The notes beneath the pieces are model-generated. The model had not been told where the DNA came from. It worked only from the letters and a program-made list of their open reading frames with translations, and made no database searches. The position numbers were made by a program, and so were the translations under genes. From Saururus chinensis (Eukaryota; Streptophyta; Magnoliopsida; Piperales; Saururaceae): a stretch of 64,000 nucleotides of DNA. The stretch lies in contig CP141140.1 of the NCBI GenBank assembly GCA_035235625.1, positions 496,001-560,000 of the forward strand, in the 5' to 3' direction. The first letter of the stretch is position 1. The number at the start of each line of letters is the position of its first letter. Below are positions 36,644-46,935 of this stretch, one piece after another.

Positions 36644-38945
36644 TCATAATCTCCTACGTCCTCGTCCTCGACCTTGTCCTCGACGGTGGTGTACAAGCTC
36701 CTCATGATCTACCTCTAGCTCTGGTTGTGGCTGTGGCTCTGGCTCCGACTGGGGCTGGGGATGGGGCTCCGGCTACGACTCCATGTCAAGCTCCTGCTCG
36801 GGCTCCGGCTCAGCATAAGTAATAGATGGTACAATACGAGCTGGCCGATGTCATCTATAATATAAAATTGGATCTGGTTGCGCTACATGTGTAGTGTCTG
36901 GAAATGATGAACCTGGAGGAGAGCTATATGCTGCTGATGATGATGGAATATCAGAGCATAAAGAGTGCATCGACTGCGTCTGAGCGGCCTCGTCGACAGG
37001 ATAATCTCGATGAACATCCGTGATCACCGACTGAAGTAGTGGCAAGCTACGAATGACATCCTTAGACGATCTAATCACCGACTCACATGCTGCTGCTAAG
37101 TCCTCGCGCAAAATACAGGTGACAAGTGCATCACTCAAATACGCATTAATATGTCGAAGCTGACGAAGCTATAAAAAAATAAATTAAATATTTGATAAAT
37201 AATTAAAATGAAATAAGAAAATAATATATGCCTTAATTAACAAAGTTGTACTTACTAGAGCTGCCTCAGATGCTCCCCTAGGTTGATATGTCATCTCCTC
37301 TACATCATCGCGCGGTAAAATATATTACCGTATAATCGGTAAATACCAGTACATATAGGTACTACGAACATCTCGCAATGTCATAGCCATCTCCCCTCTA
37401 ATAACAGTGGCTCTCCTATCCTCCCATCGAGCAATATACAACGCATGATATATAGCCTAGTCGGTAATATGGCGGCCCTGTCGAGTGATGTGATGGACAA
37501 ACTCGACGATAGAAGGTGGGACCCCTTGCTCCAGGTTAAACTGGAGCATTACACGATCTGGCACATACATCTCGATAATCTCGTAACATATTAACGGAGT
37601 TCAAGATAGCCACACCTCTCGACCATCCGTGCATAGGGGAGGTAACACAGCCAACACGTCCTCTGAGTACGGCTGCCAAATAATCTATAGAATATATAAA
37701 GATAATTTAGTTTAAATAACGACAAATTTTTTTAAAATCATTACATAAAAAAGTCCTATCTTGTTAATAAAATTACCTGGTATGGCCGCTGGTGGTCTAA
37801 CTCCCCTCTATACAATCGGAGGACTCCTTGGGGATTTTCAGTTCTCTTCATCCGAACATTCCACCTTAAGGAGTTAAATTTAAGAAATGAGTTCAGCATA
37901 TGTACATAAAACGTTGCTTAAAAAGTAATGTGGTAAACATAAATACAACCTACCTCGCCCCTAATGGAGCACCCTTGACCAAGCGACCCATCTCAGCAGT
38001 TGGTTGGCCGACATGTAAGTGCTCCCACGACCATAACTATGTCATAAAATAGTGATAACAAATATTAGAATTAAAAAATTATACGTGACTAAAACACCAA
38101 GTAAAGTTACACAATTAATTACCTGAAGAAGGGTCAGACAACCCGTAATCCCCGAGGTCATGGCCTGACATGCCTTTCCTAACTCTTGGTATAAGAATGC
38201 GAGAGTAGCACTGCCCCATGAATAAGTGCCAGCCATGTCAAAGTCGGCAAGGAGAGAGATACGAAACATGCACGTGGCTGCTCGTGGTATCCGCAAATAT
38301 GGTGGCTCCAAGTAAATGCAATATATAGGCTCGTGCATGCTGCTCGATAACTATCTCTGTAGCATCAGCTGGGAGCTCGCGAAACTCATGTAAGAGCCAT
38401 CGTAGGCTCACTTGGCTACCACACATCACTGTAGCAGAGGAGCTCTACCAAGAAGTCTAACTAATATATCCATATGAGCTCCTCCTGTCGTGCCTGTCAC
38501 CGGACGTCCATCAATACGGAGTCCTAATAGAACTGCCACATCCATGAGCGTGATGGACATCTCTCCATATGACAAATGAAACGTCTGTATCTCCCTCCTC
38601 CATCTCTCAACAAGAGCTGTCAATAGAGGCCGATCAAGACAGACATACTGTAGATGAATGAAATTACCGAATCCCGCTCGCTCGATATAAGGTAACATAC
38701 GCTCATCTATGGGCCAATGGCAGAGATATTTAAAATGTTCGGTGCACTCAAGGCACCCGGGGTCCTATAATAAACTTTAAAATTATAACATATTGTACTA
38801 TATCAACCAAAAAAAATGAAACAAATTTTAAAAAAAGTTATCATACCTCTCCTCTCCAAATAGCAGCAGACCTATGTGACTCCTGCTGTACAAGTAAAGA
38901 AACGTCACTCGGGCCTGACCCGTAACAAGGCTCTGCACGATCCAT
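36644..38945 (-). pseudogene. Plant mobile domain (PMD, MAIN-like) gene of MULE-2
   Basis: The start is MDRAEPCYGSGPSD at 38945, with a donor after IWRGE. The core exon, about 38770-38120, reads DPGCLECTEHFKYL, WPIDERMLPYIERAGFGNFI, LMDVAVLLGLRIDGRPVTG, ELPADATEIVIEQHARAYIL and YSWGSATLAFLYQELGKACQ. Later exons are at about 37860-37780 (NPQGVLRLYRGELDHQRPYQ), 37680-37440 and 37170-36850. The C-terminus is HHRRGQGRGRGRRRL, stop 36644-36646. Frameshifts near 38430 and 38270 break the core, but it lacks the in-frame stops seen in the MULE-1 copy. Similarity to that copy is roughly three quarters of residues by eye. PMD proteins carried by MULEs and gypsy elements are a known plant class, and their function in the element is unresolved. 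Confidence 0.86.
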
Positions 38946-39041
38946 ATAATCTGTGGAAAATGAAGATCATATCATTAATCGTAAGGAATACATGCGTACG
39001 TAACTAAAAAAATATAATAAATACAGAGGTTGATTATATGT

Positions 39042-41193
39042 TTACCAATCAACAGGAGGGTTTCTACATGATTTACTATTACGCCCACTTTGTTTACACC
39101 TCCCACATTTATATCCTCCTCTACCATCTCTTTCCATTGTTTTGCGGTCCATAGTATTCCTAATGCGAACAGACCATGGGCGACCGGGTTGCCTTGTTGC
39201 TATCGGTGGGTATAACACAAAAGGTATATCCCTCTCCCAATACTCCCGACCACGAGGAGAATAAAATTATGCAGAGTACACATTTTTATAAGTAGAAGAT
39301 GTGTAAAATAGTGATGCATGGATTGGCTCCCGCCGCTTTGCCCACACTGCGATAAGGTGCAAGCAAGGATAACAATAAACCTGAGGGATGTTGCATGTAC
39401 AAGTATGCATTGCAGCATTTACCATAACCTTTCGGGCATGAATTGATGTCACTTCGTACTGACTCCTGTTGATCCTATTAACTATATACTCCCCAATTTT
39501 TCTTGTTTGCTCTCTCAATATGGCTTCTACTCTAGGAGTATATGGGGTGACCAGTGCCACCATCTGCACGAGGTACTACATCATCCTCTAAGCGGTAGTA
39601 GGTGTCAGGATTGGCTTCTTGCACCGCCCTTAGGTACATTGGCAATAATTTATACGATTTTACCCAATCTCCATAAATGGCCTTGATCGTCATATTCCTT
39701 GTTGCCCATGCCTTCTTATAAGATATGTCAACATGATACTTCTCCTTCATTCTTTGAATAATATCCCCTGGTGTGAGAGTTAATTCGGCTTGGATAACGG
39801 GCATTATGACCTTTGAAATAAAGGAGGCACTGCACTGCCTATGATCTGTGCTAAGCTGGGCATTCCGACTTGTGTGGTCACCTTTGTACGTCTTCAATTT
39901 AAAGAACCCACCACCCCTTTTGATTGAGCCATGCACTCTCCAAGGGCAAGTGCTATCAATGCACTTCATTGTATACTCCACCGGATTTGTTCGTACAACC
40001 TTGTATTCGACATGATTTTGAATGGAAAACTCCTGCAAGGCTGTAACAAATGCTTCTTTATTCTCAAAGATGCGGCCAACGAATAACTCATCTTCATTTT
40101 GTTGGTCCAAATCCATTGTAGAATTCACTGCCGCATCTATCTCCTCATCTGTGATGTGTGCATAAAGTGGCTCCACTTCACAGTACGGCGGCTCTTCATC
40201 ATCTACATTCATATCATTCCCAGCAATGGTATTGTCTACCACATCATCCCCCTTGCCATCAACTATCTGTTGAGCACTTTCTTCACCTCTAACCCCTTCT
40301 ACATTCATATCAGAATCTTCTCCACTTACTTCGTCAATATTATCTTCACCTTCATTATCCTCATTTTCATCAATATCTTCACCGTAGACATATCCCCCCC
40401 TACATATAAACATTGCATATGTATTAAATTTCGTAAGCCTAAAAAAGTTGAATTCATTTATAAATATATATTTCACCTCTGATTAGATGGTTCAACATCG
40501 GTATGACTAACATACGTGTAGGGGTAATGAAGGCCCATCGAACTTTGAGTTTCATACCATGCACCGCCTTGAGACATTTGAACGCTAAATGGCTCGTGTG
40601 CATGCGTCGTAGACCTTCCATATTACACACAAAATCTCAAAATTTAGCTAAATGTATTTTCATTAAAGGATAATAAGATTGAAAACATATTCACAACTAA
40701 ATCAACCCTTACCTCCAAATAGGTCTACTTCCATCGTAAATAGGGGCATACGACCTATGACGTTCATTTGAAGCTACTGTCATAGATAAATTTCCTTCTT
40801 CTTCGTCGTCCACCGACATTTGCATATGACTTTCATTGTTCACATTTCTATCCGAGCTCCTGTGTGAGCTTCTGTGAGAGCTCTTATGTGAACTACTTCA
40901 CCTTTCACTACTCACTCGGCATCTTTTTCGAGAAATAACTCGAAAGAAATTTTGTCACATGAGTGGTGAAACATAAAAGCCATTGATGCATCATCATTTA
41001 TGCACATTAGTATCATTCTCGATCCATAGGACAGAATATTACATTTGATAGTAATTTTCCATCTTCTTCGATCCAACCCGACCTTGCTTGCTACGTGCAT
41101 CTCAAATTCATGAAATGTAGACGGTTTCTTAATTAATAATCCTTCTATGCGTCCGTCATAGTTAATTAAAAAACTAACCATTTCTTTTGCCAT
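39042..41193 (-). pseudogene. MuDR transposase of MULE-2, catalytic core deleted
   Basis: The N-terminal exon runs from 41193 (MAKEMVSFLINYDGRIEGLL), through the PB1-like part, to a donor near 40712. A short exon at about 40613-40490 reads FSVQMSQGGAWYETQ. The main exon from about 40400 has an acidic linker, then the MuDR DNA-binding domain (FVGRIFENKEAFVTALQEFS, STCPWRVHGSIKRGGGFF) and the KAWATRNMTIKAIYGDW region. Near 39553 the sequence jumps directly to VTPYTPRVEAILREQTRKIG, so about 700 bp containing all catalytic residues are missing compared with MULE-1. The SWIM motif (CTCNIPQVY, then CLH) is intact. The zinc knuckle CGRCKQSGRNSKSC has R in place of the histidine. The tail ends NPPVDW at 39042. 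Confidence 0.88.
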
Positions 41194-41920
41194 TTCTATT
41201 CAATTAATTCATAAACAATAAATTAAATTAATATTAGATTAAGCAAACTAATACTAATATCTACCCTAACCAATATATTTTCAAAATATATATGCACAGA
41301 AATTAATAGATTTACCAAGTATATAAGCATATCATGAATACTTTATATTAATGAGCAAATTTCCTAATCAATAAAATTACACAATTAATGCAATAACGCA
41401 TGCAATGTCACAAACCATATAAAAACATGTTCAAAAACTCAAATCCTCCTCATTTTCCAAAATTTGAGAGACTTGTTATCTTAAAAAACAAAAACTCATT
41501 AATTAAAAATCCATCTCAATTCAATAATCTTAAACAAAAAAACACACAAAACGACTGAGAACAATACTTCTAAAACTAGGGCTCAATGATAGGACAATCA
41601 AAACTTCAAATTTATTTAATATAGCATACAAAACATAAATTTTTTCAATGTAACATACAAAAATCCATTGCAACAATTGAAAAAGAAGTAAAAAAAAGGC
41701 AAAGGATCGCACCAAAAAATTTGAACGGGAGTGGCCTGGACGTTGGCAGTGGTGGGCTGGACGTCGGCGGTGGCGGCGACGGCGGGCTAGACGGCGGCAA
41801 TGTCGGCTGGATGTCGACGGCGGGCTGGATGTCGGCAGAGGCAGCGGTGGATCACGAAACGATTCTCTTCGCTGCACTAAGGGAGGCGACTGGAGGCGGA
41901 GCGGGTCGGGATATAAGAAC

Positions 41921-42249
41921 GATGATTTCGTCGTTCAGAATAACAAAATCAACTTAATTTGATTTCGTCGTTTAGAATGACGAAATCAGCTTAAGTTGAT
42001 TTCGTCGTTTTGAACGACGAAACCGGGTCAAATAATAAACAGTTTCGTCGTTTAGAACGATGAAATTGTATTCAAACCAATTTCGTCGTTCTAAATGATG
42101 AAATCAACTTAATAAATTAAAAAAAAGTTACGCTGGCGCTAGCTGCTTGGCTGGCGCCTGCGTGGCAAAAAGGAACACCACTTTGGGAAATATTTCCCAA
42201 AGTGGTATATTTTGGTAAATAATTTTTTTTTTATTTTAATAATTTTCCC
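41921..42249. repeat. Right TIR of MULE-2 with five palindromic modules
   Basis: Modules such as GATTTCGTCGTTTAGAATG... follow one another from 41925 to about 42112. Then come GCTGGCGCTAGC, TTGGCTGGCGCCTGCG and the AT-rich tip ending AATTTTCCC. It is collinear and inverted relative to 36073-36434. Confidence 0.88.
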
Positions 42250-42721
42250 AATTGAATATTAATTTGAAGCTCAGCTCGAGCTTGATCTCAAGTTTGTACT
42301 TTAATATCTGAATCACAAGCCCAAGTTTGACTTGGGCTCAAAAAAATAAAATAAAAATTTATTCATAATATATATTCTCACATAATAAGATATTTTAATA
42401 TTAATTAATAATAAATATATTTTAACAAATATCACTATTTAATAACTGAGTATAGTCATTAGTGGAGAAGAAAATTTTAATAAATAAGTTTTTTTAATAT
42501 TTACTTCAAAAAGGGTAATATTACCATTTCCCTTACTTAACATATGTATAAATTACAAAAAATATAAAAAAAATAAAAATCTAATTAAAATAATGTTTTT
42601 TAAATTATAGCCTTATTCAAATGGATGCTTATATCCTGCTAATCATTTTATATGTTTGGGCTTGTTATCCTGTTATGACCTTGTTTTAATGAAATTACTA
42701 ATCTTGAACTATATTGTGCAG

Positions 42722-43066
42722 CCTCAACATTACTGCTTGGGAATTTATGATTCCCCTTGGTTTCATGACATTTGCTTGGTATAATGCAACACTTTCTTGC
42801 CAAAACTCGAATTTTCTCATTTTTCAAACGATTGATAAATTACAATTTCTAAATCCTATCTTTTTGCAACATTTCATTGCAGTGTCAGAGTGTCCAATGA
42901 ACTGGGGAAAGGAGATGCCAAAGGAGCCAAATTTGCCATCAAAGAGGTCTTGGGCACTTCTTTGGCCCTGGGCATTCTGTTTTTCATTGTCTTCATGTCA
43001 CTAGGCGATGTAATCTCATATGCCATCACAAGCAGTGCAGAGATAGCCAAAGATTTCAAAAATTAA
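42722..43066 (+). pseudogene. MATE (DETOXIFICATION) transporter gene fragment, two exons
   Basis: MATE transporters export organic cations, toxins or metabolites with proton or sodium antiport at plasma or vacuolar membranes. Exon 42722-42778 reads LNITAWEFMIPLGFMTFA, preceded by a TTGTGCAG acceptor. A 104-base intron with GT-AG ends follows. Exon 42883-43066 continues CVRVSNELGKGDAKGAKFAI, the family's signature loop, then a membrane helix LGTSLALGILFFIVFMSL and ISYAITSSAEIAKDF, where it stops. A full protein has about 480-500 residues and twelve helices. Only about one and a half helices remain here, and I see no other exons nearby, so this is a fragment. Confidence 0.75.
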
Positions 43067-43825
43067 TGTCAAATATTTACTTCTTGGAAGAGTTTTACTT
43101 CACCTATTTTCCCTATCTTGTATAGTTTCTAAAATAGTAAGAAGTAAGAGGCAAAAGTAACATAGATGCCACTTATCAAAAATAAAAAAATAGCCAATAG
43201 TTATTCTCAAACCATCTCTTCTTCCATAAGCCTACTAAAAAGATTGATTGATCTAATATATTCAATTTTTCTTATTGTACAAAAGATTAATATTGCCATC
43301 AAAATATATTCATGAACCACATACGAACTTTGACAGAGTCATGCTATCAAATTAGAGATGGAGGGAGTGTAACCTGCATATGTTGTCAATTAAAGTGATT
43401 AATGATATATAAAAAAAACCACAAACATATTTAAATACAAAACACTACCTGGGTGGTTAATTCTCACTTCCATTTACTTGATCTAAATTAGAGTTTGCAC
43501 AAGCTTGCTACAATACACAAAAATATCAAATTATCTTACTTATTGTACGTGTTGAAGCTAAAATATATGATAACAATTTAAATACCTGAAGTAATTGTAG
43601 ATAAGAACCTTGGCAATGTTGTGAGGAAATGGGAGTGCCTGGTATATATGGTTGCAGTGTGTTCGGAATACTACTATTATTTATACTTAATATGGTAATC
43701 CCTAAGAAACATGTTAATAAATATTAGCTAAAAATATTATCAATGATGTATTATAACAATAAGTTGTTACCTTCCAAGTTTTACCTCTTTTAGTTGAGTA
43801 GATAAAGAGGATAAAGAGGATTGGG
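43067..43825. other. Intergenic DNA, no gene seen
   Basis: This is AT-rich sequence between the MATE fragment and the 3' end of the FRS relic. GGAGGGAGTGTAACC near 43362 may be a MITE end. Confidence 0.4.
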
Positions 43826-46046
43826 TTAAATTGGATAGCTTTTTCCTCCGATTTCTTCTTGACTTTTTTTCAAGACAACTTTGAATCCCTCGAGTACTAC
43901 AACCCGCATTACTACTTTTTTTTTCTCATTTTAACCCCTTTTGCTGATTTTTCTATTGGATCGAATGTACCATTTTGTTCTTGGCTAGTGACATTTGATG
44001 CATTCTCCATATCTACATGGTTGCCTAGAGTGGTAGCAAAGGACAATCTACTCAAGCTTTCTTCAATTGCCTTCAAAAGTTTGTGTTTATACTCTTTAGC
44101 AATTAAATATCCTCTGTCTCTGCAGCCCTTGATAGTATCTTTACATAGTCATGACACAAGTCATTGTAACGTCTTCCTAATGCAACTTTAGGATTGGCTT
44201 GTATTGTATCTCCATGACTATTAAATACCATTCCACTTTTAGTATCTCTTGTCCACCTCTTTAAAATATATCTAAGCGGAAGCACATGTATATTTCTAAA
44301 GTTGAGGACTTTCAATGCATGCCCACAAAGTATCCCGACAAATTCAAATTTTTTACAATTGCATACAATTGTATTTTCTAAGGAGTCATACTTGACACTG
44401 AATTCATGAGATTTACCATTCACATTCACTTTGTACTTAGTTACAGTTTCTTCCCCACTCCTTATGTAAATTGCACAATTTAAGAAAACCTTAAATTCAT
44501 TTTCAAACATTGCAAACATAGCTGGTGTATACACAATAGAAGCATGCTCTAAAATTTGAACAAGTGCATATAATTGTGGTGTTGTTTCTTTCATGTAAAA
44601 ATTAGCTCTAGATTCATTATACCAACGATCTTCAACAACCCTTTCAAAATGGTTAAACAACTCAAGCAAATTGTGCTTACAACTCAAATAACGCTTTAGG
44701 ATACTATTCATACTTTCACTTCTTTGGGTAGTTTTCATATCTGCACAAAATGTATTCTACCCATACCCACTTTTCCTTCTCTTTAAATAAATGTTTCAAC
44801 CATTTATTGTCTACTAATCCATATTTTACAAGCATACATTGCCAATCACTTAAAAATTCTATCTCTTCCTCATAATCAAATATGCACTTTCCAAAATCAG
44901 CTTTAAATGTTCTAGAAGCACTAAAAACATTGCTGAGATTCTTTGTTGCATTTTGATATATATGCCAAATACAAAGACAATGATGAGCTTCTGGAATCAA
45001 TACTGATATTGCTCTACCCATAGCAGCACATTGATCAGTAAAAATACTTCGAGGCTTTTTACCAGACATTGCCTTAATAAAAGTTTCAAACAACCATATA
45101 AAAGAATCAACAGTTTCACTATATAGAAGAGATGTGCCAAATATGACTGTCTGCCTATGATGATTTACTCCAACAAAAACACCAAATGGCCTACTATCCT
45201 TGTTTGTTGCATAGGTTGTATCAAAGCAAATGACATCACCAAAATTAGCATAATCAACTAATGATTTTGAATCAGCCCAAAAAATATTAGTGATTCATCT
45301 TCATCTAATTGATAGGAGTGAAAAAATAATGGATTTTATTACTTTTTTTGTTCTAAAATATTCAAGTATAACTCCTGCATCTCCTCTTCTCATTGCTTTG
45401 TTCCTTTTTGTCCTCAAGTAATTTCTATAATCTAGAGGAAGATAATTAAGATTCTCTAGACCACCAACTTGTCTACCCATAAATTCAATTGCTGCTTTAG
45501 TTGCAATTCCTGAACTATATGCTAAGTTTGCAGTAGCAATATGGGCCTTTGTTAAATGTCTGTGAGACTTCAAATGGTGAACTTTTGAAGGTGTTATGGA
45601 TCCATGGTTGTGAGCGGGTTCAAAGTGGGTAATACAAATTTTACCATTAGGTTGGAGTACATATTTTATATGTGCTTCGCATCCTGTTCGTGTCAATGCA
45701 CGAGGATTCTTAACAACCTCCCTGCGTTTATCTTTAGTTCTAAAACCTTCTTTTGAGCAACAATATTTTCTAACTTGCACCAATTTGTCCTTGTTTTGAG
45801 TTACCTATGCTTTTCGAACATTGAATCCTGCCTTTTCACTATATTTATTATAAAAATCATAAGCATGCTCTTCGTTATCAAATTCCATGCCAACTTTAGG
45901 GATCCAACTTGATTCACCTTTATCCGTCACAAAAACATTAAAATCACTTGAAATTCCATATCATTTTCAAGAGGTAAGTCAAAATCTAATCGACTTGATG
46001 ATCCTGTATTTGTGCTAATAGGGCTTGTGTACTCTTCATCATCCAT
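43826..46046 (-). pseudogene. FAR1/FHY3-related (FRS-type) gene, frameshifted
   Basis: FRS proteins are plant transcription factors derived from MULE transposases. The start is near 46046 (MDDEEYTSPISTNTGSSS). The FAR1 DNA-binding region (about 45890-45610) includes GCEAHIKYVLQPNGKICITH and FEPAHNHGSI. Then come NLAYSSGIATKAAIEFMG, the transposase-like core (about 45260-44720: FGDVICFDTTYATNKDSRPF, SIFTDQCAAMGRAI, CLCIWHIYQNATKNL), and an intact SWIM zinc finger (CNCKKFEFVGILCGHAL, near 44370). The C-terminal tail (FDPIEKSAKGVKMRKKK) ends at 43826. Frame changes occur before 45783, at the A-run near 45350, near 45290, near 44735 and near 44106, so it is not functional as read. I see no terminal repeats, so it may be a decayed host FRS gene. 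A FAR1-type MULE that lost its ends is the alternative. Confidence 0.82.
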
Positions 46047-46756
46047 GATCTTTTTGTAAACGATACACTAAAGTGATCTGAATGAATAAAAATGTATAAA
46101 TAATTAAATTCTACCTTAAAAAATATAAAATATAAATTAAATTACTAATTATAAGCTTGATTATTATACTTATCCATTTTGGATCATTTACCTTTAATGA
46201 ATGATATATGTAAATTGGGCATATGACAATGACTATAAACAACTCAAATTTGGTAAAACAATTTATAAGTACTATATCAAATTAAACTAACTGTAAGAAC
46301 TGGTTCAATGTACTTAATTAGAATATATAGTTTTCTCTCAAGCACGTTGATAGTTGCAATAAATAAAATGAATGAATTAGAATATATACTTAGGAGTGAA
46401 ATACATTGATAGGTGTAATAAAAATAAACACAGTAAAAAGTTACCTCCTTTATTTAATGGAGAATACTTTTTGACCACTTTGGCTTATCTATGAGTTCTT
46501 TTCGTGGGTACAACGATTTGAAGGTTTGAAATAACCTGGTGTTCAAAGTTGATTGGCAATGAAAAGTTCCTCTGTTCACTTTGCGGTACGGCGGATGAGA
46601 GAAAGTTGTTTTAGCAGAGAGCGTAAGAAGAAGAAGGGTTTGGTAAGATATTTGTTGGCATTTGGCAGCGTGGAAAATGAAAATTGCAGTTTATAACAAC
46701 GTGTGTGGATGGGAGGTATGTAGTCACGTGAGACCACGTGATTTAAAATAATGATT

Positions 46757-46802
46757 GGCTGGTGTTGCTTCACTAGTGGCTACGCTAGTGAAGCTTCACC
46801 AG
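46757..46802. repeat. 46-bp near-perfect palindrome
   Basis: GCTGGTGTTGCTTCACTAG, an eight-base centre, then the inverse CTAGTGAAGCTTCACCAGC. Arms match at 17 of 19 positions. It lies about 700 bases upstream of the FRS relic. Confidence 0.75.
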
Positions 46803-46935
46803 CTAGTCACGATTCCTGTGTTTATGCGTTGACTCAGCCCTCTTTGGTTAATATATGACATCTTTTTTAAAAAAAATACAATTGCGATTGGATTGAATTT
46901 CTGGAGGACGGGCTACATTGTGGTGCATTGGTTAT

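Larger units (their letters stand above)
36073..42249 (-). mobile_element. MULE-2: complete-ended PMD-carrying Mutator-like element
   Basis: It is 6177 bp. Tips GGAAAAATTATT (left) and, read inward, GGGAAAATTATT (right) are flanked by AATTAAATA (36064-36072) and AATTGAATA (42250-42258). This is a 9-bp target duplication with one mismatch, as expected of Mutator-like elements. TIRs are over 300 bp long. Two minus-strand genes lie inside, a transposase (41193-39042) and a plant mobile domain gene (38945-36644), in the same order as MULE-1. The transposase has lost its catalytic core, so this copy could only move with help. Confidence 0.93.

Noticed and set aside
40099-40482. 127-codon plus-strand frame rich in Ile and Phe
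   Set aside because: It is the complement of the acidic linker and MuDR domain of the MULE-2 transposase.
43859-44191. 110-codon plus-strand frame
   Set aside because: It lies opposite the C-terminal region of the FRS relic, which has family-like sequence on the minus strand.
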